Below, piece by piece: positions 1 to 6,130 of a DNA stretch of 27,252 nucleotides (its first letter is position 1; each line of letters opens with the position of its first letter). This DNA comes from a virus: IMG/VR virus record IMGVR_UViG_3300005664_000061, positions 1 to 27,252 of that record, one strand, 5' to 3'. The notes under the pieces were generated by a model. That model was not told the DNA's origin and made no database searches. It saw nothing but the letters and a program-made list of their open reading frames with translations. Position numbers and translations under genes: made by a program.

Positions 1-191
1 TCCTCCTCAATTTTGACAATCCGGTAATCAAGCATCTCTTGGCCAGTCCGGACTAACGCCCCTTCTTTGAATTGCTCACGCTTTTGAACTGTAAATTCAA
101 GCGTCCTCGGCACAGGCGCAAGATCTGAGCGCAAAACCCATTCGTGAATCAAGTCGGCCCTGATTGCTTGATTGTCTATGTAGAGGTTCAT
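1..191 (-). CDS. Phage tail or baseplate protein, partial (3' end off the left edge)
   Basis: A minus-strand reading frame starts at the ATG at 191-189 and stays open to the left edge, giving 63 residues beginning MNLYIDNQAI. The start lies 3 bases after the stop of the upstream LamG-like gene, which is the usual spacing in this operon. The visible N-terminus has alternating short strands: a basic and acidic stretch (RTLEFTVQKREQFKEG) followed by VRTG and YRIVKIEE. That pattern fits the first beta domain of baseplate hub (gp27 or D-like) proteins, but this is a weak resemblance only. Its place after the fibre genes agrees with a tail component. Function is not established. The reading frame itself is well supported by the operon spacing. 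Confidence 0.6.
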   Translation of the reverse strand, partial: MNLYIDNQAIRADLIHEWVLRSDLAPVPRTLEFTVQKREQFKEGALVRTGQEMLDYRIVKIEE

Positions 192-194
192 ATA

Positions 195-932
195 TCAGCA
201 CGCCACCGATGGATAAGACTCGGTGGGTACAATGCCAAGGCCGCTTGGTCGAATGGCTTGGGTTATGCGGAAGTTGTCGAGTGTGCCGTAGGTTTGATCG
301 GTAAGATTGCTGTTTGTGCCAATATACAATCCTCCGCCATTACGTACATTGGTGTAGTAGGGGTGAGCCTGAGAACCAACCAATATATCATTTAAATACA
401 AATTAATAGATGCTCCATCTTCTGTGACCTTGATATAGTAAACTTGATTAATGGCCCAGCTAAAAACTGGAGAGGTAACAGTTACTGGACTCAGTGGGTT
501 GGAAGTATCCTCATATGCAACGACCACGCCGCCAACAACTTCTGAAACGTATAGGCGAATATACTCAGAAAGGTAAAAGCCCTGAACCCTTTCCATGAGC
601 ATGAATTTTGCCACGATTGCTCTGCTTGGCCTAAACATCAGCTCAATAGTCAGAGGCTTGCTTGGCGGCAACGCGTGGTGGGAACTAATGGTAGTATAAA
701 TCAAACCACCGCTGGTAAAATCACCAGAAGATGTTTCGACAATCGGATTTACTGTTGATATGGTTGCTGAGCCATGTACGCTAAATACCGATATCCCAGA
801 GCTGTCGATAAACGAAGTTGACCCATTTGGCCCCTCAAAATTCAGCAGGCAGGTAGTATGGATCCAATACGGGTCACACGCTGAGCCTGCCGCAAAAGCT
901 GATGCCATTTGACAATGCGCCATTCCAATCAT
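195..932 (-). CDS. LamG/concanavalin A-like lectin-fold tail protein
   Basis: This is a 245-aa protein. The frame extends upstream to 968, but I chose the ATG at 932 because it overlaps the stop of the preceding fibre gene as ATGA, the dominant junction in this operon. An AGGG lies about 8 bases upstream. From about residue 20 (CDPYWIHTTCLLNFEG) the protein reads like a LamG/concanavalin A-like jellyroll: an opening strand, a glycine- and serine-rich loop, a central YYIKVTEDGASINLYLND strand pair and a closing LDNFRIT motif. These domains bind sugars and are common at the tips of phage tail fibres. It lies directly downstream of the repeat-bearing fibre, so it may be a separate adhesin subunit or a tip that assembles on that fibre. 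The sugar target cannot be read from the sequence. Confidence 0.75.
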   Translation of the reverse strand: MIGMAHCQMASAFAAGSACDPYWIHTTCLLNFEGPNGSTSFIDSSGISVFSVHGSATISTVNPIVETSSGDFTSGGLIYTTISSHHALPPSKPLTIELMFRPSRAIVAKFMLMERVQGFYLSEYIRLYVSEVVGGVVVAYEDTSNPLSPVTVTSPVFSWAINQVYYIKVTEDGASINLYLNDILVGSQAHPYYTNVRNGGGLYIGTNSNLTDQTYGTLDNFRITQAIRPSGLGIVPTESYPSVAC

Positions 933-2098
933 AATGCGAACCCTAAGCCAGCGGCAGAAGCTTGCCATTTAGCATCGCCATGCACCTTGGAAAATACCAG
1001 CCTGTTCCATTTGCTGGCGGTGAGTGTTGGTGAACCCGCATCACCCCAATCAATGTCCGCCGCCCAGCTGGCGGTAAATGTAGCCGGATTCACAAACACG
1101 GTAACGCAGACAGCGGTCCCAGCAATCAGGCCGGTTGGAGCTGTTAGACCAAGTGTTGCGTTGGCGGTTAGCGTTAGGCGTGCAACTGAGCCTGAATTGA
1201 TTGCATAATTGTAGGTGCCGGACACGCTGGCTGCCGTAGCTTTCTCAACTGCAATATCAATTTTTGGTGTCAGTAATTGCGTTGCAACCGCCGCTGGCGT
1301 GGTTTTCTCAGAAGCCAGCTCCGCAATGGCATCTTGAACGTTGGTTGCGGCAACATCTCCTGTCGGGCTGCTTGGTATCGCGCTGGCATTGGGAATGCTG
1401 GACGAGCTTATCTCAACGTAAATCGAGCCAGACCAACGATAGATTAAGCCACTATCTATCGCCACATAGATTTTACCTGTTACCCCTGTGGCTGGGAATG
1501 CGGCCAGATTGGCGAACTCAAGAACATCATCAACGTAGCTGGGAAGTTGGTTTGACGGAACCAAACCGCCAATCAAGTCAGCTTTTGCCGCAAAAAAGGT
1601 ATCCAGTTGTGTGTCTGTATAGCCTGATAACTGACTTAACGGTACCTTGCCACCGACTAAATCAGCTTTATCAGCAAAGAATGCATCTAATTGTGAATTC
1701 GTGTATCCAGACAGCTGGCTCAGAGGAACCTTTCCCGCGATTAAGTCGGCCTTTCCATCTAATAGTGCATCTATCTGTGGATTAGTGTATCCACCAGCCT
1801 CTGCTAGGCCAGAATAGCCACCCCCGTCCCACTGATAAATCAATCCTGTGTCTTTTGACACATAAACAATATCAACCGTCCCAGTAGGTGGGAATGCCGC
1901 GTAATTGGCGTGCCACGATATTTCTACAGTACCACCACTGCCACTACCGCCAGAGCCAACACCAGCAGCAGTAGAAAAGCCGCCGCCGCCGCCAGTTAAT
2001 CCACTACCAACAAAGACCGAGCCCTGCCGCCCGATTATTTGGCCGACCTTTAAAATAGCACCATTCTGGTTAGGCTTTCCGCCGGTTATTGTTGCCAT
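929..2098 (-). CDS. Repeat-containing tail fibre protein
   Basis: This is a 389-aa protein. The start is the ATG at 2098, preceded by TGAGG at about 6 bases. An in-frame TTG at 2110 is less likely. Residues 31-57 are glycine- and serine-rich and look like a flexible hinge. Residues 103-186 hold three tandem copies of a 28-residue unit of the form GYTxxQLDxFFxxKADLxGGKVPLSQLS, typical of trimeric fibre shafts. The repeats are bracketed by two copies of a short module, AAFPxTG...IYVxxDxGLIYxWxGxxY, at about 66-98 and 198-230. The C-terminal part (about 245-389) is rich in alanine, threonine and valine and ends with a WNRLVFSKVHGDAKW segment like those closing other fibre proteins. A structural fibre role is well supported; its receptor is unknown. 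Confidence 0.8.
   Translation of the reverse strand: MATITGGKPNQNGAILKVGQIIGRQGSVFVGSGLTGGGGGFSTAAGVGSGGSGSGGTVEISWHANYAAFPPTGTVDIVYVSKDTGLIYQWDGGGYSGLAEAGGYTNPQIDALLDGKADLIAGKVPLSQLSGYTNSQLDAFFADKADLVGGKVPLSQLSGYTDTQLDTFFAAKADLIGGLVPSNQLPSYVDDVLEFANLAAFPATGVTGKIYVAIDSGLIYRWSGSIYVEISSSSIPNASAIPSSPTGDVAATNVQDAIAELASEKTTPAAVATQLLTPKIDIAVEKATAASVSGTYNYAINSGSVARLTLTANATLGLTAPTGLIAGTAVCVTVFVNPATFTASWAADIDWGDAGSPTLTASKWNRLVFSKVHGDAKWQASAAGLGFAL
1541..1792 (-). repeat. Three tandem 84-bp repeats within a tail fibre gene
   Basis: Three in-frame copies of 84 bases encode 28-residue units containing KADL, (G)KVPLSQL and GYT. Copies one and two are closest at the protein level; the third (toward 1541) has LVPSNQLP in place of KVPLSQLS. 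Exact period and in-frame arrangement suggest expansion by slippage or recombination. Confidence 0.75.
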
Positions 2099-2131
2099 AG
2101 CAAGCCTCAAATTCTATGTATTTAACCAATT

Positions 2132-2245
2132 CTACCACGCCACCGGCTTAAATATTTGGCCGCAGTTCTTACAGGTCATTTCCAATGGGACTAATCCCCA
2201 CCAACAATGATTGCAGGTAGGGCACTTACAGAGACCAACTATCAA
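2132..2245 (-). CDS. 37-aa zinc-ribbon microprotein (TTG start)
   Basis: A 37-codon frame runs from a TTG at 2245-2243 to a TAG at 2134-2132. The TTG overlaps the stop of the upstream gene as TTGA, the same arrangement used by the baseplate J-like gene at 10101. The peptide carries CKCPTCNHCWW near the N-terminus and CKNCGQIF near the C-terminus, so two CxxC pairs (C8/C11 and C25/C28) could bind one zinc ion as a ribbon; C6 and C14 are extra cysteines. No ATG is available upstream in frame and no strong ribosome site is visible, so translation probably depends on coupling. Small zinc-ribbon proteins of the Com-like kind are common in phages, but I cannot assign a function. Cysteine spacing of this quality is unlikely by chance. 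Confidence 0.6.
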   Translation of the reverse strand: MIVGLCKCPTCNHCWWGLVPLEMTCKNCGQIFKPVAW

Positions 2246-2472
2246 ACAGGCACTACCAATGAGTCGTCATCCTTGTCTTCTTTGATCTTTCCATCATCAA
2301 AGTGAACAACGTACATCAACTTGCCTTTAACTTTCTTAACTTCAACTTTATCGTAATTAGTCGGTAAAGGCATCTTAGGTACGCGGTAAGTAACATCACC
2401 TAGCGTACCAATATCATCAATTGTTCCTGTGCTGATAACCTCATCTACAGGAATCCTCATCTTTTTCATCAT
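2242..2472 (-). CDS. 76-aa hypothetical protein downstream of a putative receptor-binding protein
   Basis: The ATG at 2472 overlaps the stop of the upstream fibre gene as ATGA, and GAGGTGAT lies about 5 bases upstream. A second ATG follows at once, so the exact first residue is uncertain by one. The product is small and charged, with a lysine- and aspartate-rich C-terminal half (KVEVKKVKGKLMYVVHFDD, then KIKEDKDDDSL) that looks like a beta hairpin followed by an acidic segment. I recognise no family. Small genes immediately after a receptor-binding protein often encode fibre assembly chaperones or tip caps, and that is a possibility here from position alone. Confidence 0.7.
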   Translation of the reverse strand: MMKKMRIPVDEVISTGTIDDIGTLGDVTYRVPKMPLPTNYDKVEVKKVKGKLMYVVHFDDGKIKEDKDDDSLVVPV

Positions 2473-3557
2473 GGTATCACCTCGATGGTTAGCATCTGTA
2501 ACGTGGAATCATCAGTTGTCTGTCCATTCTTGAGCCAGACAGTAATGTAATTCTGGATCGTGTTGTTAACGCTAATTGCCTGCATTGCAATGGATTTACT
2601 TGTTGAGCTGGTTCCGATACTGCTGGACGTGTATGACAAGAAACCAATTTTATCTGTGTTGCTGTTTCTACATGTCAGTGTGTCGAATATGTGCTGACTC
2701 AGTACACCACCAAAATTGAAATACAACATGATCGGGTCAGTGTTGTTAGCGTTAGGTCCGAATCGAACAACTACATATTTACCATTAGCTGTTGTTGTAC
2801 AACTGGTTAGAATGTCAGTTTTGAGCTTGCTATTAACACCTAACATATTTGCTGGAACTGAAATATCAGAACTGATTTTAGTCTCAGTTGCTGTTCCAGT
2901 GTGATTGTATGGTGCCGGTAATGCGTAGAGAATGAATGGGCAGTTGTAATTAGAGCGCGCTTTGAAATCTCTGAAAACCTTAATGTCTCCGTCATTTGTT
3001 ACTCGAACAGCATCATATAGCTGGGTTTTCGGAGTTCCGTTTTTAACTACTCCAATTGTCCACTCAACGCCCGCGTTAGTTGTCGTGTGGTCTTCTGAAG
3101 TACGAGCGGTGATTGTAGCCCCGTAGTTTACGCCTCCTGCGTTATCTCGTGCATATCCTTGAAATGTCACGATGGGCGTATGAGCCAGCACTTGAGTGGG
3201 TGCGTCATAAGTGCCGTTTGAGAACGTAGCTTGGAATGTTGCAGGTCCGCTACCATAACAATTCAGCGTTATATGCTGACCTAAATCTAAATTAAGACCA
3301 TGAAATCCGGCTTGGTAATAACCGCTGCTTTGGTACACGCCGGACGCATCTACATATCGAAACGCAAAGTTTAGTCCAGAGCTTGGCATTGCCAATTTAT
3401 GCGCGATAACCGCTGCCGCGTCCAACGTTACCGTTTTATAACCACCGCTTGTTGTCGTGTTATCGTAGGTATCTTGCATAGAAACAGGCAGAGTATCCCC
3501 TGCCGGTAGCTCAGCATCGCCCGTGCTTGTAATAACCAGAGGCCTGCGGATTGCCAT
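2469..3557 (-). CDS. Putative tail fibre / receptor-binding protein
   Basis: This is a 362-aa protein starting MAIRRPLVI with the motif STGDAELPAGDTLP at residues 11-24, a common opening of phage fibre proteins that attach in series to a tail. The rest is rich in threonine, serine, asparagine and aromatic residues with short strands and no long helices, as expected for a beta-sandwich or trimeric fibre. The segment from about residue 215 (PAPYNHTGTATETKISSDISVPA) to the end looks like a separate globular tip with a regular strand pattern. It follows the short fibre-like gene by 3 bases and overlaps the 76-aa gene by 4 bases. I infer receptor binding from position and composition. No enzymatic motif is visible. 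Confidence 0.7.
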   Translation of the reverse strand: MAIRRPLVITSTGDAELPAGDTLPVSMQDTYDNTTTSGGYKTVTLDAAAVIAHKLAMPSSGLNFAFRYVDASGVYQSSGYYQAGFHGLNLDLGQHITLNCYGSGPATFQATFSNGTYDAPTQVLAHTPIVTFQGYARDNAGGVNYGATITARTSEDHTTTNAGVEWTIGVVKNGTPKTQLYDAVRVTNDGDIKVFRDFKARSNYNCPFILYALPAPYNHTGTATETKISSDISVPANMLGVNSKLKTDILTSCTTTANGKYVVVRFGPNANNTDPIMLYFNFGGVLSQHIFDTLTCRNSNTDKIGFLSYTSSSIGTSSTSKSIAMQAISVNNTIQNYITVWLKNGQTTDDSTLQMLTIEVIP

Positions 3558-3560
3558 AAA

Positions 3561-4082
3561 TTAAGCTCGCAGAACGGCGGCTTTGGGCGTAAACACGATT
3601 GTCGTAGCGGATGACGCTACACCCAATTCCTGAACGATTTGGCCCGAGCCAGTTGGGATTGTGGTTTGTACGCCACCTGCCGTAGTTGTGCTTAGATAGT
3701 ATTTGCTTGGTGTTAAGCCGCTGAGTTGGTTGTTGGCGCTGCCGATAGGATAAACCGTAGCATTGGAGCTGCTGGATACTGCCGCCAACACGAAGCCGTT
3801 AGCTTCCTTTCCGCTGGTTGATGCGTCTGCCTTTCTGCAACGGAATACACCACCGCCGCCATCGTAAATATTGACGAAATGCCCCGCGCTTAGCGCTTCA
3901 CTAGCTTGAATTGACTGAGTATCCGCGCCAATGCCGGATGGTAAGAAACTGGGATCGAGCTTACCTGTTGAGTCGGCCGCAATCGGCTTACCCGCATCAC
4001 CTGCGCCAGCGCTGGTATCAATCGGGCTGAACTCTTCGAAAGGTTGAGATGTTCCTACCTTTAAAATCTTTTGGATTGCCAT
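3561..4082 (-). CDS. Short tail fibre-like protein, single copy of a beta module
   Basis: This is a 173-aa protein. Residues 1-25 (MAIQKILKVGTSQPFEEF) and the segment GKPIAADSTGKLDPSFLPSG resemble the linker found in many tail-fibre proteins. From about residue 55 it carries a module with AGHFVNIY, a KADAS motif, YYLST and a closing TTIVFTPKAAVLRA. The same order of elements occurs twice in the 278-aa protein at 4564-5400, so the two genes look paralogous even though the DHFR gene lies between them. The start at 4082 follows the DHFR stop by 2 bases, and AAAAAGG in the DHFR 3' end can serve as ribosome site. It is probably a virion protein; a decoration role on the fibre or capsid cannot be excluded. 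Confidence 0.7.
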   Translation of the reverse strand: MAIQKILKVGTSQPFEEFSPIDTSAGAGDAGKPIAADSTGKLDPSFLPSGIGADTQSIQASEALSAGHFVNIYDGGGGVFRCRKADASTSGKEANGFVLAAVSSSSNATVYPIGSANNQLSGLTPSKYYLSTTTAGGVQTTIPTGSGQIVQELGVASSATTIVFTPKAAVLRA

Positions 4083-4084
4083 GG

Positions 4085-4567
4085 TTAATTAGCCTTTTTA
4101 ATGTAAGTCGTTGTTGAGTATAGATAAGCATCGTTAAAGATGCTGGTCCGTTTAATTATTTCCCACTCATTTTCGCAAAATTCAGGAAAATAAGCGTCTC
4201 CAGTAAATTCGGCGTTAATCTCGGTCAGAATCAGTTCATCGGCAATCCCTATGGCCTGCTGATAAATCTGGCCGCCACCAATAACGAATATTTTACCATG
4301 GCCATTAGCAGCTTTTAGGGCCTTGTCGAGCGAGTTCACAAAAAACAGATTAGGGCTTTCGCTTGGCTCTATTGATTTTGAGACAACGACATTTAGGCGG
4401 TTTGGTAGCGGCTTGCCAATGCTATCAAAGGTCTTGCGCCCCATGATCACGGCATGGCCGGTAGTGAGTTCTTTGAACCGCTTTAGCTCTGTTGATAAAT
4501 GCCAAGGCATCTGGCCGTTATTGCCGATAACTCGGTTTTTATCGTGCGCTGCAACAATCGTTATCAT
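4085..4567 (-). CDS. folA: Dihydrofolate reductase (EC 1.5.1.3)
   Basis: This 160-aa protein is the normal length of a bacterial DHFR, which reduces dihydrofolate with NADPH to keep tetrahydrofolate available for dTMP synthesis. The family motifs appear in order at nearly the same residue numbers as in E. coli: MPW at 20-22, acidic E27 in STELKRFK where E. coli has D27, IMGRKTF at 41-47, LPNR ending at R57, VIGGGQIY at 95-102 and T115 in LTEINAEF. I chose the ATG at 4567, which overlaps the upstream stop as ATGA; a TTG 15 bases further up is less likely. All key residues look intact, so an active enzyme is expected. What is odd is its position between two related fibre-like genes inside the tail operon. 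Confidence 0.95.
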   Translation of the reverse strand: MITIVAAHDKNRVIGNNGQMPWHLSTELKRFKELTTGHAVIMGRKTFDSIGKPLPNRLNVVVSKSIEPSESPNLFFVNSLDKALKAANGHGKIFVIGGGQIYQQAIGIADELILTEINAEFTGDAYFPEFCENEWEIIKRTSIFNDAYLYSTTTYIKKAN

Positions 4568-5400
4568 GCTCTGATTATCCAAAAATTCGGGTTAAATTTA
4601 ATGGTTGTTGCGTCAATGGCATTAGCTACATGCCATAAAACCCCCGTTGTTGTCACGGTTTCGGTTAGTAAGCCATTGGCGCCAAGGTACAGTTTAGCGC
4701 CAGTTGTCCAGCTCCAGCTAGTTTCCGTGATAAACCCGTTAATCAAAATAGACAGCGGTTGGCCAATGGTTGCGCCATTCTCGGTTAAGCCAATTAGTTC
4801 ACCGGCCCTTGCTGTATTTGAAACATCCGCATAGGTCGAGTCTGAAATGAAAACAACACGATGCCCGCTCAGGTTAGCGGCTGCGGTAATCTCAATTCGC
4901 TGACTGCCATCCGCCAAGCTGTCCGCATTCAGGAATGTGGGCGAGAAGTAGATTTTGGTTGCGGTGATTGCATCGCCAATCTTCCAAGCTGTGGCTGGTG
5001 CGGTTTGCGTCATTAGGCCGTCATCGCCCAGATATAAAGGCATTCCAGCAACCCAACTCCAAGTCGGATTAACCACAAGACCAGCTAAAACCACCCGCAA
5101 AGGCGCACCGTCCAGCGTAGCGGCTACGGTTAAGCCAACGGGGTTATTGATCTTAGTTGTTTCGTCCTTGTCAGCGTAGGCGGTATCAGCAAGCCAAATA
5201 ACACGAAAGGCGGTTAAATCCTGCTGGGCTGTGATTGTGTCGGTAATGACATCAACCAGCTCTAACCCTTCCGGTCCGCTGGCTGGAATGTTTCCAAGAC
5301 CTGTAACGCTGTTGCTGGGTGATGGCTGACCTTTCGGCCCATAGACATTATTTGCCGTTGCCTTGCCGCTCTGTGTGCCTTGTAGCGGTAAATAAGCCAT
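4564..5400 (-). CDS. Tail fibre-like protein with two tandem beta modules
   Basis: This 278-aa protein has an N-terminal linker of about 50 residues (MAYLPLQGTQSGKATANNVYG, then a proline- and glycine-rich stretch). Two related modules of about 100 residues follow, at 57-156 and 171-273. Matching elements are ITAQQDL / ITAAANL, FRVIWLADTAYAD / HRVVFISDSTYAD, TWSWVAGMPLYLGDDGL / SWSWTTGAKLYLGANGL, and ATKIYFSPTF / ATTIKFNPNF. This is an internal duplication of a beta-rich domain. The start follows the 242-aa gene by one base. Its 3' end overlaps the DHFR start. I infer a fibre or fibre-decoration role from the company it keeps. Confidence 0.75.
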   Translation of the reverse strand: MAYLPLQGTQSGKATANNVYGPKGQPSPSNSVTGLGNIPASGPEGLELVDVITDTITAQQDLTAFRVIWLADTAYADKDETTKINNPVGLTVAATLDGAPLRVVLAGLVVNPTWSWVAGMPLYLGDDGLMTQTAPATAWKIGDAITATKIYFSPTFLNADSLADGSQRIEITAAANLSGHRVVFISDSTYADVSNTARAGELIGLTENGATIGQPLSILINGFITETSWSWTTGAKLYLGANGLLTETVTTTGVLWHVANAIDATTIKFNPNFWIIRA

Positions 5401-5401
5401 A

Positions 5402-6130
5402 TCAAACCCCTACATGCCAATTGTCGCCGTAAATATCAATAACCACTGGGAAGCCTTGTGGGCTGTTGGCGCTATTGTCGTTAGGATCGCCAAGCTTGGG
5501 TGCTCTGAAGTAAGGGATAACTACCTTGAGCGTGACGTCAATCGCCAAACAAGTGATATTCCGCTGTCCATCAATCTGAATGTTTGAGGCGCTTGGCTCT
5601 GTCGATTCGATCATAATTGGCGCGTGAACTTCATACTGACCAAACGTGTGCTTGGCCTTGAACCGCTTATTCGATGGCTGAGCCATGAATAGATGGAATT
5701 GGGCTGCTAGGCTGCTTGCGGTTTGGCGCTCGTCTGCAAATATGGCCAACTGCCAACGAATATCACACATAGCTTGTTGGTATTCATACCAAGAGCCATT
5801 AGGTTCAATCTGAACCTGTTGTTTTGGTAGGTGCTTGGCTGCCCAGTCTGCCGTAGTTGGCACATAATCCTTGCCCGTGCATGATATAACGCACGGAAAC
5901 TTAGCGCCTTGGTTGGCTCCACTGGGGCCGGTGTCGGTATTGTTTCGGCGGAACGAATCAAGCATCGCCTGCGCATCGTCAATCATTCGGCCCGAAGCGA
6001 TAAACAACGAATTGGCTGGGCTACGAGCTGCAAACGCCTCTACCCCTTTGGTGGTGCCAATTAGGTCGGCGTGCCAGCGCGTCAGGTAATCCGCTATCGC
6101 AATATCAACTGGTAGCAATTCGCTCATCAT
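5402..6130 (-). CDS. 242-aa phage structural protein of unknown role
   Basis: The start ATG at 6130 overlaps the stop of the large fibre gene as ATGA; a second ATG follows directly. The N-terminal third is helical (DIAIADYLTRWHADLIG, then GRMIDDAQAMLDSFRR). The middle and C-terminal parts are mixed strands (WQLAIFADERQTASSLAAQFHLFM, then NIQIDGQRNITCLAIDVTLKVV). The layout of a helical head followed by a sheet with a long helix is reminiscent of tail-completion or terminator proteins, but I see no diagnostic motif, and its location between fibre genes would be unusual for one. I therefore leave it as an unassigned tail-region protein. The reading frame is secure because of length and junctions. 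Confidence 0.65.
   Translation of the reverse strand: MMSELLPVDIAIADYLTRWHADLIGTTKGVEAFAARSPANSLFIASGRMIDDAQAMLDSFRRNNTDTGPSGANQGAKFPCVISCTGKDYVPTTADWAAKHLPKQQVQIEPNGSWYEYQQAMCDIRWQLAIFADERQTASSLAAQFHLFMAQPSNKRFKAKHTFGQYEVHAPIMIESTEPSASNIQIDGQRNITCLAIDVTLKVVIPYFRAPKLGDPNDNSANSPQGFPVVIDIYGDNWHVGV

Noticed and set aside
144-395. A plus-strand frame of 83 codons near the left edge
   Set aside because: It is antisense to the partial baseplate-like gene and the LamG-like gene, with no ribosome site or recognisable content.
933-968. Upstream extension of the LamG-like gene to 968
   Set aside because: The ATG at 932 forms the ATGA junction with the upstream stop that is used throughout this operon. 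The extension would overlap the fibre coding region by 36 extra bases.
1264-1785. A plus-strand frame of 173 codons opposite the tail fibre gene
   Set aside because: It lies antisense to the repeat-bearing fibre gene, has tryptophan- and leucine-rich low-complexity content with no plausible fold and no ribosome site, and its length reflects the repeats opposite.
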